Assembly: GCA_964394085.1 (NCBI GenBank)
Contig: CAYMWF010000028.1
Span: 39,886-68,974, forward strand
Length of the DNA stretch: 29,089 bases
From: CAYMWF01 sp964394085 [NCBI: uncultured Gemmatimonadota bacterium]
GTDB lineage: Bacteria > GCA-2686955 > CAYMWF01
Direction: 5' to 3'
The notes under the pieces were generated by a model. That model did no database searches. It was not told the DNA's origin and worked only from the letters and a program-made list of their open reading frames with translations. Below are positions 1 through 8,563 of the stretch, piece by piece (the first letter of the stretch is position 1; each line of letters starts with the position of its first letter). The position numbers and the translations under genes are program-made.

Positions 1-1475
1 GGTTTTCCGGTTCGGGCATCAGGGTCTCGTTCAGCGGGTCTGAGGTCGCCGGGTCGCCGCTGATGTTTCATCCATTTAAAGAATCGGCCTGCTCCCCGCA
101 GCCTTGCGGGACTGGCGCCGAGAGCGGTGATCTGGCGGGCGATGTAGCGGGGTCTCAGGTAGAACTTCCGGAAAAGCCGCGCCCGCGCCGCATCCACTTC
201 CGCCGGTGAAATCGATCCCGTATCCAGGACCGATGCCCCGCCGAAATCATAATCCCTCCAGCGCCGGGTGGTTACCCAGCCTTTTTTAATAGCCTCGTCT
301 CCGAGGGGCGTTCCGGGATAAGGCACGGCCGGGTAACACTGCAGGTAATCGAGATCGAGAGAGAGCGCGAAAGATATGGTTTTTTCGACGGTGCCGGGCG
401 TTTCGCCGGGCAGGCCGAAAATAAAGTGACCCATGGCCAGGATCCCGACTTTTCTGCAGGCGTCGACAGCCGCCGGTATCGCGGATATGTCCTGCTCTTT
501 TCCCGCCTGATCGAGGATCCGGCGGCTTGCCGATTCTATACCGAGACCGAGCATGAAGCATCCCGCGCTCTTCATGGCTGAAGCGAGTTCGTCGTCGACC
601 CTGTCGGCCCGGGTCGTGGCCGCCCAGGCTATCGGAGGGTCGAGCCGCCCGAGAGCGGCGCAGAAATCCAGGGTGGCGCCCCGGTTCCTCGTGAAAGTCT
701 CCTCCCAGAAAAGGAAATGCCCGATCCCGAATGCATTCCTGCATTCGTCAATCTCCTCCAGGATATAGTCGATGGAATGCCTGCGCATCTTCCGTCCGTA
801 ATATGCGGGAGTGATGCAGAACGTGCAGCGCTGGGGGCATCCCCTCGCGGTATTCAGCAGGGTGAAAGGTTCGCCGTTGTGGGGAAGGATGTAGCGGTCG
901 TTCGGCAGCAGGTCGCGGGCGGGACGGGGGAGCAGGTCCAGATCGGGAGTGAAAGGCCGCACCGGACCGGAGACGATTTCACCGCTCCGGCGAAGCATCA
1001 GGCCCGGGATCCCTGCGGGATCCGCGCCGTCTTTCAGGGCGCGGCACAGGTCATCGAATGTATCTTCAGGCTCCCCGTAAATGCCCGCGTCGAAAACGGG
1101 GAAAGCCCTCATCGATTCTTCTCCGAGCATGGTGAAGAAAACCCCGAAGCCGGCGACCATTGAGGAGGGTGAAGCGGTCTTTGCCGCCCGTGCTGCTGCG
1201 GCGTCGTCTTCGATCGAGGGAAATCCCGTGTTTAAAACGATTATGTCAGGCTCGAGACTCGCGGCCAGACCCGCGGGAGTGCCCCTCTCGGCCAGTGTTT
1301 CCACCGCGTAGTCGACCAGCGTCACTTCGCCGTGCCGGCGGGCTATCGCAGCCAGGATGGCGAGGGACAGCGGAGGCCACGGAGCGGCCCACGAATCGAC
1401 CCGCTGCATGCAGCGACCTTCCCTGATGAAAGCCGCGCCCGAGGAAGAGGGAGGATTGAGAAGAAGAATCTTCAT
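1..1475 (-). CDS. Cobalamin-binding-type radical SAM protein (C-terminus cut by window edge)
   Basis: This frame is open from an ATG at 1475 to the window edge (491 codons), so the C-terminus is missing. Residues 1-150 begin MKILLLNPP and continue in the pattern of the B12-binding-like domain that precedes many radical SAM enzymes (BchE and HpnR type). The radical SAM motif CPQRCTFC supplies C213, C217 and C220 (CX3CX2C), which ligate the 4Fe-4S cluster that cleaves S-adenosylmethionine. Later segments LGLGIESAS and GHFIFGLPGETP are typical of the elongator-like radical SAM barrel. Members of this group carry out difficult methylations or rearrangements on lipids, tetrapyrroles and natural products. 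The substrate cannot be read from sequence. The gene diverges from the SGNH locus, and no partner gene is visible on its side of the window. Confidence 0.88.
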   Translation of the reverse strand, partial: MKILLLNPPSSSGAAFIREGRCMQRVDSWAAPWPPLSLAILAAIARRHGEVTLVDYAVETLAERGTPAGLAASLEPDIIVLNTGFPSIEDDAAAARAAKTASPSSMVAGFGVFFTMLGEESMRAFPVFDAGIYGEPEDTFDDLCRALKDGADPAGIPGLMLRRSGEIVSGPVRPFTPDLDLLPRPARDLLPNDRYILPHNGEPFTLLNTARGCPQRCTFCITPAYYGRKMRRHSIDYILEEIDECRNAFGIGHFLFWEETFTRNRGATLDFCAALGRLDPPIAWAATTRADRVDDELASAMKSAGCFMLGLGIESASRRILDQAGKEQDISAIPAAVDACRKVGILAMGHFIFGLPGETPGTVEKTISFALSLDLDYLQCYPAVPYPGTPLGDEAIKKGWVTTRRWRDYDFGGASVLDTGSISPAEVDAARARLFRKFYLRPRYIARQITALGASPARLRGAGRFFKWMKHQRRPGDLRPAERDPDARTGK

Positions 1476-1518
1476 CGCTTTATACGTCCACTTACCGGCC
1501 GAGTTGCCGACCTGACCG

Positions 1519-1547
1519 AAACTAGATGAACCTCAACAGCGCGTCAA
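1519..1547 (-). promoter_or_regulatory. Candidate promoter for the radical SAM gene
   Basis: On the minus strand, TTGACG (1547-1542) is followed by 17 bases and TAGTTT (1524-1519). The -35 box matches five of six consensus bases but the -10 box only three. The predicted transcript would start about 37 bases before the ATG at 1475. Confidence 0.35.
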
Positions 1548-1628
1548 TAACCTGTTCCTGGCTGCGCGGCGGCGTAAAAAGCTGAATTTTCATTCCGCTG
1601 AGCGGTCCGGCGGGCACCCTGAGAACTG

Positions 1629-2618
1629 TTGCACAATGGGTCGGCATGGTGTAAAACGCTGGTGTGCCGAAGGTTTCGTATATTTATTTCAAGAGTTAAA
1701 GAGACCCAATCAGGAAATCGTTTCGAAGTGCTGACAGGAACTCTCAGTAAGCGTGGATTGCTCCTTGCCGGAACTCTGATCATCGTCGCCTCCGGTGTTA
1801 CCGGAATCGCCGTGAACGGGTTCCTGCCCGGCTCAGTGGATCACCTCGAAAGATGGGAATTCCGATGCGACAGTGAAAGCACCAAGTACATCAACCAGGT
1901 GCTCTCGCAACGGCTGCGCGGCCTCCTGACACTCCACAACTACACTTACATGGTTCTGGACGAAATCCCGGGTCTTCGGATCCAGGGGGTCGACTTTGAG
2001 CTGATGAGCCTTTTGCTGGAAGGTTACCTGGAGGTTCGATTCGGGGAACCGGGGGGAGAGCGGCTGGTGGTCAGACTCTCCATGATGGAGGAAGCGGGAG
2101 GCGTTTTCCTGGTGGGTGCGGATGGCGGCGTGAGCGGGAGAGCGACGCTCCCCTGGCATCGGGGAAACGCAATAAGTATCCGGTTCGATAATGAAGGGAT
2201 ACACGTAAAGCCCGGAGATTCGGAGGTGGTTTCGGTTTCGGCGGAAAACTTCAGGCCGGAATCGATGGAAATCGGCGTGTCAGCCGCGGAAGTCATTCTT
2301 TCGAATCTGCGGGTAGAGGGTGAAAGGGGTGGGGAGAAATTCGAGATCCGGGAGAATTTTACCCATCCGCTTTCGGGAAGAGGATTGGTCTTCACGGGAG
2401 GTTTCACCGCTTTTATCGCCCTGGTGCTGTCCTCGGTCTTTTCGTTGCTGCTGGTCCCGGGAAAGGGTGCCGGCACGGCGGGTACCGCAGCACGTGTCTC
2501 GGCGCCCGCCGCCGCCCTGCTTCCGGTTGCAGCGGTTCTCTACTTTACCGGAGGCGACAGCGCTTTCGCTGCGGCAGTCGGAATCCCCATCCTTGTCGCC
2601 GTCCCGCTCCTGGCCTGA
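1629..2618 (+). CDS. Membrane protein, first copy of a duplicated TM / beta-rich / TM module
   Basis: I recognise no named family. The frame has an N-terminal membrane segment (about residues 43-65), an exported beta-rich domain (about 70-250), then three hydrophobic segments (about 253-278, 287-308, 311-329). It stops at TGA 2616-2618 inside the last hydrophobic segment. The layout repeats in the downstream ORF, which is in the same frame, so this is probably the N-terminal half of one longer protein. The start is uncertain: ATG 1629 has no clear ribosome site, while GTG 1728, just before the first membrane segment, has AGGAA 11 bases upstream. Either a nonsense mutation split the gene, the TGA is read through, or these are two adjacent genes. 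Confidence 0.6.
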   Translation: MHNGSAWCKTLVCRRFRIFISRVKETQSGNRFEVLTGTLSKRGLLLAGTLIIVASGVTGIAVNGFLPGSVDHLERWEFRCDSESTKYINQVLSQRLRGLLTLHNYTYMVLDEIPGLRIQGVDFELMSLLLEGYLEVRFGEPGGERLVVRLSMMEEAGGVFLVGADGGVSGRATLPWHRGNAISIRFDNEGIHVKPGDSEVVSVSAENFRPESMEIGVSAAEVILSNLRVEGERGGEKFEIRENFTHPLSGRGLVFTGGFTAFIALVLSSVFSLLLVPGKGAGTAGTAARVSAPAAALLPVAAVLYFTGGDSAFAAAVGIPILVAVPLLA

Positions 2619-2633
2619 GCGGCGTCCCTCGTT

Positions 2634-4679
2634 TTGTCCCGGCGCCATTGCCTTCTGAACGGTGCATATATCCACGAACCTCCCGGAAAAACCGGCTCCG
2701 CCGGGGATGCCGCCGCCCACCAGTCGACCCCGGCCGCCGCCTGTCCAGCATCCTCTGCCGATCCCGCACTCTCCGAGCCGGACTCTCCGGCAGACGCGGG
2801 CCGCGCACCTTCATCCCGCGGAAAAGCTGCTGCGTTGATCCTGCTGCTTGCAGCGATCATCATCGCCGGATTCCCTGCCGGCAGGACGATGGACGGTGAC
2901 AGGGTCATTTTATCCGGAGAGAGGTCATCTTCAGGTAAGAAGCAGCTCGGTCTGGGGAGCGCGGTCGAATTCCCCGAAAAATTATACGGGGATCAGGAAA
3001 TTTTCCTTCGCTGCGTCCTTGCCCCCGGAACGAAAGCAGATCTCGCTTTCCACCGCGTTCACCTGAAAACACTGGTTCCCGTTCAACGGGTTCTGCTGAG
3101 TCCCGTTCTCGAGAGGTTCCGGAAGATCCGGCTGACCACCGTCCATGATACTCCGGATCCTCTTTTACGGAGAAACGGCGGAAAGCTACACGACCGACCG
3201 GGGTATTTTTTCCTGACTCCGGGCAGGCCCCACGAAATTCGACTCCGCATAGAAAACGGCGAGGCTGTTCTGAATATCGACGGGGGGGAGAACTCCATAA
3301 TCCCCGGGGGACCAGGTGTTTTCGGCGAAACCGCGCTCGTCGTATTCGAGGGAAGCCTGGATCTTGAAGAGCTTTCAGTGACGCCGCTGGAATCGGGCCC
3401 GCTGCCCTGGAAATTGAAAAAAGGCCTGGTTTACGGATTATCCGCATGGCTCGTGTGGCTTGTGCTTCCGTTTATCCTGACTCTGGCGGGCGGGGCAAGG
3501 TTTCCCCGCCGGACACGTGGCATAATGAGGACGGCAACCGGTTCTGTTTTCACCGCCGGACTCCTTATCACGGCGCCCCTTTTCGCCGGGCGGATATCCG
3601 GCGACCCCGGGTTCGCCGCGTCATGCCTCGGGGGAGCGGTCGTCCTGTCTCTCATACTCGTGTCGTACTGCAATTTCGACAATTCGAAACGTCCGAATGT
3701 TTCGATCCTGCTGCTGATTTTTCTGCTCGTCATCTGCGGTGAGGCGATGGCGCGAACCAGCCGGTACGGTGATTTCTGGAAGCCTGAGTTCTATGGCGGA
3801 TACATGCATCTCGGAAAAATCGAGTTTTCGAATCCGCCCGGAGCCAGGATAGGAGACAGCACGATCAACAGCCACGGGTTCCGGGGAGCGCCCGTGGAGG
3901 AAAAGAAGCCGCCGGACACTTTCAGGATTGTCTGCATGGGGGGCAGCACCACCTTCGGGGATGGCCTTGCCCGGCTGGAGGAGACTTATCCCTTCAAACT
4001 CGAGGAAAAACTGCGCGCAGCCTGTCCGGAGACGCGAATCGAGGTGATAAACGCCGGTGTTCCGGCGACTTCCTCCGAGCAGAATCTGCGGTTTCTGGGA
4101 AATATCCTCCGGTTCTCTCCCGACGTGATTATAGGCAGCTTCGGAAACAACGACATATCGGGCCCCGTGGGCCCCGGTACCGACCGGGAGCTGATAACAT
4201 ACCGGGAAAGAACCGAACGTTCCGGTCCCGGTTTGCTTGAAAGGGCGGCGGATCGACTCGTCCGGTTCCGGCTCGGCTGCGGCGCGGCCTTATGGCTCGA
4301 CAAGCAGATACCCCGGCCCCATTGTCGTGTTTCGCCGGAGCGGTATGAGGAGATAATCGGCGAGTTTTCGGTCGCCGCGGACAGGTCGGGATTCCTGTTT
4401 CTGCTCCTGCTCGAACCGAGAGAGGATTACGCCCTGAAAGGAGCCTCCCTGCTTGATGAACGCTACGATATCGCCCGGCGTTTAGAGAGGGAGGGTTCGA
4501 TCCGCCTGGTCGACCCCGGACCCTATTTCGCACCCAGGCGTGATGAGAAGCTTTTCGTAGACATGGAGCATCCTTCGGGGAAGGGGAATGAGTGCGTAGC
4601 CGGCGCTGTTTTCGATGCATTTGCGGACAGGGATTTGCTGCCCTGCCGGAGTGAGCTCGAAAAAGAGGGTGTCAGGTAG
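2634..4679 (+). CDS. Polytopic membrane protein with C-terminal SGNH/GDSL hydrolase domain
   Basis: The frame opens at a TTG 15 bases after the preceding TGA, in the same frame, with no good ribosome site. A low-complexity stretch is followed by a membrane segment (about residues 64-85), a beta-rich domain (about 86-255), four hydrophobic segments (about 265-375) and an SGNH hydrolase domain (about 430-681). Block I is GGSTTFGDG with nucleophile S438, block III is GNND (505-507 region), and the final dyad is D643-x-x-H646. SGNH enzymes of this kind are esterases or acyl/acetyl hydrolases, often acting on cell-envelope polysaccharide. The hydrolase would follow the last membrane segment, probably outside the cytoplasm. 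If the TGA at 2616 is an error or is read through, this joins the upstream ORF into one protein of about 1,000 residues. Confidence 0.75.
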   Translation: MSRRHCLLNGAYIHEPPGKTGSAGDAAAHQSTPAAACPASSADPALSEPDSPADAGRAPSSRGKAAALILLLAAIIIAGFPAGRTMDGDRVILSGERSSSGKKQLGLGSAVEFPEKLYGDQEIFLRCVLAPGTKADLAFHRVHLKTLVPVQRVLLSPVLERFRKIRLTTVHDTPDPLLRRNGGKLHDRPGYFFLTPGRPHEIRLRIENGEAVLNIDGGENSIIPGGPGVFGETALVVFEGSLDLEELSVTPLESGPLPWKLKKGLVYGLSAWLVWLVLPFILTLAGGARFPRRTRGIMRTATGSVFTAGLLITAPLFAGRISGDPGFAASCLGGAVVLSLILVSYCNFDNSKRPNVSILLLIFLLVICGEAMARTSRYGDFWKPEFYGGYMHLGKIEFSNPPGARIGDSTINSHGFRGAPVEEKKPPDTFRIVCMGGSTTFGDGLARLEETYPFKLEEKLRAACPETRIEVINAGVPATSSEQNLRFLGNILRFSPDVIIGSFGNNDISGPVGPGTDRELITYRERTERSGPGLLERAADRLVRFRLGCGAALWLDKQIPRPHCRVSPERYEEIIGEFSVAADRSGFLFLLLLEPREDYALKGASLLDERYDIARRLEREGSIRLVDPGPYFAPRRDEKLFVDMEHPSGKGNECVAGAVFDAFADRDLLPCRSELEKEGVR

Positions 4680-4732
4680 CGTTTCAGGTTCGATGCGGGA
4701 TTCCACTGCGGAAGCAACGCGTCAGGGGAGGG

Positions 4733-6220
4733 TCATTGTTCCGCCTGCGGGGTTTCATCCCCGCCAGAACCGGTCGATTCCGAAGCCAGCTCTTCGGCGG
4801 CGCCAAGGATGTTTTCCACGGCGTAACCGTTTACCGTGTAGATGCCTTGCCCATCGTGAGTGCCGACATAATGTTCTTCCCCGTCCGCTAAAGTGTTTCC
4901 GGTGCGGACTCCTCCCAGGATGCCCTCAGGTGAGTAAAAGGTTACGGACAGCCGGGGCGAGTCGAGGCCCGCTCCGGCGAGGGAGCCGGCGTCCGGCGCG
5001 TCATCTATGAAATTCTTGACTCGGAGATACTCGACCGACGAGATGATCCGGGATACGGGGTATCGCTCTGCCGGCGTCTGGAAAGGCTCGATCATCCTCC
5101 AGGTTTCGATCTCCTGAACCGTCTCCGTTCCGCTGCCGTCTTCCTCCCCCTCTTTTTCCCCGGGTTCATCTTCCTTCTCAAGCACGAGCCGGCTTTCGCC
5201 CGTATCGACGATAATCCTGGTCGTTTTTTCCCTGTCGAACCAGAATAGATCCGTCCGCCTGAAACTCGAAATGTCGGCTTCGATTATTTCCATGTCGGTA
5301 TTTTCGAGCTCGTATATCCTGTCGCTTCCCGCTGAAACGAAATATCGGCCGTCCTCTTTTCCGACGGCGAGACGCACGGTCCGGGAAGTTTGTTTACCGG
5401 CTTCGGTCCCGCTCCCGGTTTCGACCAGCGATACAAGCAGCTCGGGAGTACCCAGACCGTAATCGGCCCGATCTCCGGGGTTGTCGATGATGTCCCCTGC
5501 TTCGATATCCGCCAGCATGGAGAGATAAGACCGGATACGTGACCCGTCGACGGCGGAAGTGTCGAGTATCGAGGGGGAGGACGCCGTCCAGCCCGCTTCG
5601 CCTTTTTCGCAGATCACAGGGGCGCTTCCGGAGGTTTCCAGGGTCAACAGACTGACAAGGTCCGGGTCAAAACTCACGATATGCCGGTTTCGGAGGTCCA
5701 GGAGCGAGAGGTCCATCGACTCCCTGAGAGAGACGGGCGCCAGCAGAACCTGGCCGGTGGAGGCTTTGTGGATATAAATACCGGTTCCGGCAGGATTCGA
5801 CTTTCCGAACCGTATGGTATCGGTGTCGAAAGCCCCGTCCACCCAGATTTCGAAGTGCGGTTCGTCGAGGCCGTACTGTTTCAGCGCTTCCGGTTCGGCG
5901 GGGCCGGGATCGATTTCCCTGTTCCGGTCCGTCTCGGACAGGGCGGCGAGAGCCATTCCCACCGCGTCTCCATCCGCTTCCGCCGCCACCGGAGACGAAA
6001 CCCTCCAGTGACCGTCCCGTTTTTCCAGCACGATTTCGCCTCTGTCGCCGGAGCGTATCCAGCCGGCTTTTCCGGCCTCCCCCGATTCGAAGGGGAAAAT
6101 GCGCGCCGCCGCCCGCTCCTGTTTCGCCTGCTCTTTCAGTTTCGTGTACTGACCCGTATAATAATAGATGCCGAGTGCGAAGACGAACAGGAACAGGACG
6201 AAGAGGGTTCGATTGTGCAT
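4733..6220 (-). CDS. DUF4340 family protein, last gene of the Gld-type ABC operon
   Basis: This 495-residue protein has one N-terminal membrane anchor (about residues 4-23), a short coiled stretch and a long extracytoplasmic region with a repeated beta pattern (WRVSSP, WTASSP, WRMIEPF). That pattern is typical of DUF4340. DUF4340 genes regularly sit directly after GldG-like genes in ABC exporter operons, as here. The start is three bases after the upstream stop, with AGGAGGAGCAGG as ribosome site, so translation is probably coupled. The role is unknown; an extracytoplasmic accessory subunit of the transporter is inferred from position. An acidic Glu/Gly-rich insertion lies near residues 350-365. 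The gene converges on the SGNH gene with 53 bases between stops and no clear terminator. Confidence 0.85.
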   Translation of the reverse strand: MHNRTLFVLFLFVFALGIYYYTGQYTKLKEQAKQERAAARIFPFESGEAGKAGWIRSGDRGEIVLEKRDGHWRVSSPVAAEADGDAVGMALAALSETDRNREIDPGPAEPEALKQYGLDEPHFEIWVDGAFDTDTIRFGKSNPAGTGIYIHKASTGQVLLAPVSLRESMDLSLLDLRNRHIVSFDPDLVSLLTLETSGSAPVICEKGEAGWTASSPSILDTSAVDGSRIRSYLSMLADIEAGDIIDNPGDRADYGLGTPELLVSLVETGSGTEAGKQTSRTVRLAVGKEDGRYFVSAGSDRIYELENTDMEIIEADISSFRRTDLFWFDREKTTRIIVDTGESRLVLEKEDEPGEKEGEEDGSGTETVQEIETWRMIEPFQTPAERYPVSRIISSVEYLRVKNFIDDAPDAGSLAGAGLDSPRLSVTFYSPEGILGGVRTGNTLADGEEHYVGTHDGQGIYTVNGYAVENILGAAEELASESTGSGGDETPQAEQ

Positions 6221-6223
6221 GGT

Positions 6224-7774
6224 TTACCTGCTCCTCCTGGTAATGGCGGCCACGAGACCGGCCAGAAGAACGAGCTCGGGGATGCCGATGACCGCCACCG
6301 CGAACATGAGGTTCATTTCGGTGGCGGTAAGCAGGAGATGGGAGCTCCTGATGTTGCGGGGTCTGATGGATATAAAATCTTCTTCTCCCGTAAGCCAGTA
6401 TACGGCATCGAGAAAGAGGTCTGCGTTAAAGTAGTTCATTATGTGCTGGTTCGAGACTATGTCTGAATCTCCCGCAACGAAAAGCCTGCCTTCGCCCCGC
6501 TCTGCCGCGGCGGCCAGGACGAGAGATCCTGCCTTGTCGGAGCCCTCGTCGTATTCAGCCTTCTGTTCGCCGTAGAGCAGGTCCGCATCGGTTTCACCCC
6601 AGCTCGTTCCCTCCGAAGAGTACGCGAGCGGCGTTACGGAGAGGCTGTCGCCGCTCTCGTCGAGGGACAATGAGCGTGAAGTGTAGAATATCGTGTTTTT
6701 GCCGTCCAGCTTTTCGACTGTTTCATGAAATCCGTACTCGGAGACGATAACCTCGGTTCCGATTACGGAGCCGGCGAAGAGTGAGAGCCGCTCCTCCAGG
6801 ATGATGTTGTGGTCGAGAGAGATTCCCCATCCGGAAAGAAGCTCTTCGAAGCCGGTGGTTCCGGAGAGGGTTTCTCCGCCGAACCGGTCGTCCGGAACGG
6901 CCGGATCGAAAAACATGGCGCAGCGGCCGCCGCCCGCCAGGTACTCGGAGACGGCGGAAGCTTCAGCCTCCGACACCGGCCTGCCCGGGCCGGCGACGAG
7001 CAGGAGGGAGGCGTCTTCCGGCACTCCGGCCGCGGCCTGGTCGAGCGGTTCGATTTCGAATCCCTCGTTCCGCATCGCCTCGAAAATCAGTCCCATATCA
7101 CCGGCCTCTTCGGTGCCGCCGCCCCGTTCCCCGTGGCCCTGCAGGTAATAGACGGTGCCGGCCACTTCCTTTTTGACGATCTTGATGGCGTTGGTGATAC
7201 CTTCCTCGCTCAGGTCCGAGGTTCGGGTGTTTTTACCTCCGGAGCCGACTATCACTATCCCGTGGGTCGCACCCTCCTTTTCCGCCTCGAGGGGTTCCCT
7301 GTCGGGATCGAAATAGGACACCAGCACGTGATCCGATATCGCCGTATAACGTTCCAGTAGTTGTTCGAGGAGCTTCCGTTCTTCGCTTTCATCGTTGACG
7401 AAGCAGCGGATTGTGACATCGCTCTCGAGGGCCGAAAGAATATCGGCGGACTGCTCGGAAAGGGTATGTATCCGCGCCTCCGTCACGTCCCATCGTTTCA
7501 CGTTGCCGGCGGCGATCATATTCACCAGTATTATGAGCGCCGTGAACAGGACTCCCGCCGCCACGGTATTCGCCCCCCGCCTGGAAGAGGATTTCCCGAA
7601 GAAACCCGCGACCTCCCCGGTGTGAGTGGCGATGTACGCGATAACGAGAGCGGTGCCGGTGATAACGTGAAGCAGGAAAAAGAAGGATACATGCCTGGTG
7701 AGGGCGAGAAGCAGGATACCGAAAAAGAGGAGCACCCCGCCTGCGGCGCCGGTTGCGTTCTTGTACTTTCCCAT
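6224..7774 (-). CDS. GldG-like ABC transporter auxiliary protein
   Basis: This protein of about 516 residues has two N-terminal membrane segments (about 13-50), a third (about 69-91), a large extracytoplasmic region and a C-terminal membrane segment (about 483-510). The segment VTEARIHTLSEQS followed by an SDVTIRCF strand, and the later YYLQGHGE, are hallmarks of the GldG / ABC_transp_aux family. In Bacteroidetes GldG works with GldA and GldF in gliding motility; in other phyla the same set is of unknown function. I prefer ATG 7774 because GGAGG lies six bases upstream and overlaps the end of the permease gene; a GTG at 7777 is the alternative. The permease stop codon abuts this start, so the genes are co-translated. 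Confidence 0.9.
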   Translation of the reverse strand: MGKYKNATGAAGGVLLFFGILLLALTRHVSFFFLLHVITGTALVIAYIATHTGEVAGFFGKSSSRRGANTVAAGVLFTALIILVNMIAAGNVKRWDVTEARIHTLSEQSADILSALESDVTIRCFVNDESEERKLLEQLLERYTAISDHVLVSYFDPDREPLEAEKEGATHGIVIVGSGGKNTRTSDLSEEGITNAIKIVKKEVAGTVYYLQGHGERGGGTEEAGDMGLIFEAMRNEGFEIEPLDQAAAGVPEDASLLLVAGPGRPVSEAEASAVSEYLAGGGRCAMFFDPAVPDDRFGGETLSGTTGFEELLSGWGISLDHNIILEERLSLFAGSVIGTEVIVSEYGFHETVEKLDGKNTIFYTSRSLSLDESGDSLSVTPLAYSSEGTSWGETDADLLYGEQKAEYDEGSDKAGSLVLAAAAERGEGRLFVAGDSDIVSNQHIMNYFNADLFLDAVYWLTGEEDFISIRPRNIRSSHLLLTATEMNLMFAVAVIGIPELVLLAGLVAAITRRSR

Positions 7775-7777
7775 CAC

Positions 7778-8563
7778 TTACCTCCACCTTACCGATTCGA
7801 TTGAGCGAGCCGTCAGAAAGAGAAACAGCGCCGTCAGGCTCAGGAAGTAGATTATGTCTGAAGAGAGCACCAGGCCGGCGGTCAGGTTCGCGAAGTGTTC
7901 ATTCACAGATATGTATGCCGCGGCTTTTCCGAGTAGGGTATCCGATATTTCGCCTGCGAACCCGATCACCATGAGGAAGAGCAGCATAACGAAGGTTATC
8001 ACTCCGGCCACCAGCTGCTCGGTCACCAGGGATGATGCGAACAGCCCCATCGCTACTCCCGCCGCGGCGAAGAGGAGGAGCCCCATGTACCCGGTGGCAA
8101 CGGGTCCCCACTCGGGAGCGGCCCAGGAATAGAGCAGGCCCTGGTAAACGAAGGTCGGCAGAATCATGATGATTACAAAGGTGAATGCAGCGAGAAACTT
8201 ACCGGTTATTATCTGGCGAGTGGTGACGGGCGCTGCGAGAAGCATCTCATACGTGCCCGACTTTTTCTCCTCCGCCAGGGATCGCATCATGATCAGCGGG
8301 AGAAGGAATACGAGCATCACCAGCGTATTCTGGAGGAGCCTCGACACCACCAGCTCGTTCAGGTTCAGCATCTCGATCAGGCCCGGATTACGCGTAACCT
8401 GCGAGTAATACTGATACCTGTTGAAGATCAGGTTGAACTCCATCAGGTAGGAGAAGAAGAAATATCCCGAAATCGCAAGAAAAACCGTCAGAACCACGTA
8501 GGCGATCGGCGTATGGAAATAACTCTTCAGCTCCCTGGAGAAAATCTTACCGCAGACTCTCAT
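7778..8563 (-). CDS. ABC-2 type permease, GldF-like
   Basis: This 261-residue integral membrane protein has about six hydrophobic segments. The segment RSLAEEKKSGTYEMLLAAPVT, after the second membrane segment, is the characteristic loop of ABC-2 permeases that couples to the ATPase. A ribosome site (GGAGG and GGCGGAG) precedes the ATG, which overlaps the end of the ATPase gene by 17 bases. Length and topology fit GldF. It would form the membrane channel driven by the upstream ATPase. The cargo is unknown; gliding is not implied, because this cassette occurs in many non-gliding bacteria. Confidence 0.92.
   Translation of the reverse strand: MRVCGKIFSRELKSYFHTPIAYVVLTVFLAISGYFFFSYLMEFNLIFNRYQYYSQVTRNPGLIEMLNLNELVVSRLLQNTLVMLVFLLPLIMMRSLAEEKKSGTYEMLLAAPVTTRQIITGKFLAAFTFVIIMILPTFVYQGLLYSWAAPEWGPVATGYMGLLLFAAAGVAMGLFASSLVTEQLVAGVITFVMLLFLMVIGFAGEISDTLLGKAAAYISVNEHFANLTAGLVLSSDIIYFLSLTALFLFLTARSIESVRWR

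Noticed and set aside
5681-6466. Plus-strand frame of 261 codons antisense to the DUF4340 and GldG-like genes
   Set aside because: It spans the junction of two well-supported genes and shows no recognisable protein pattern.
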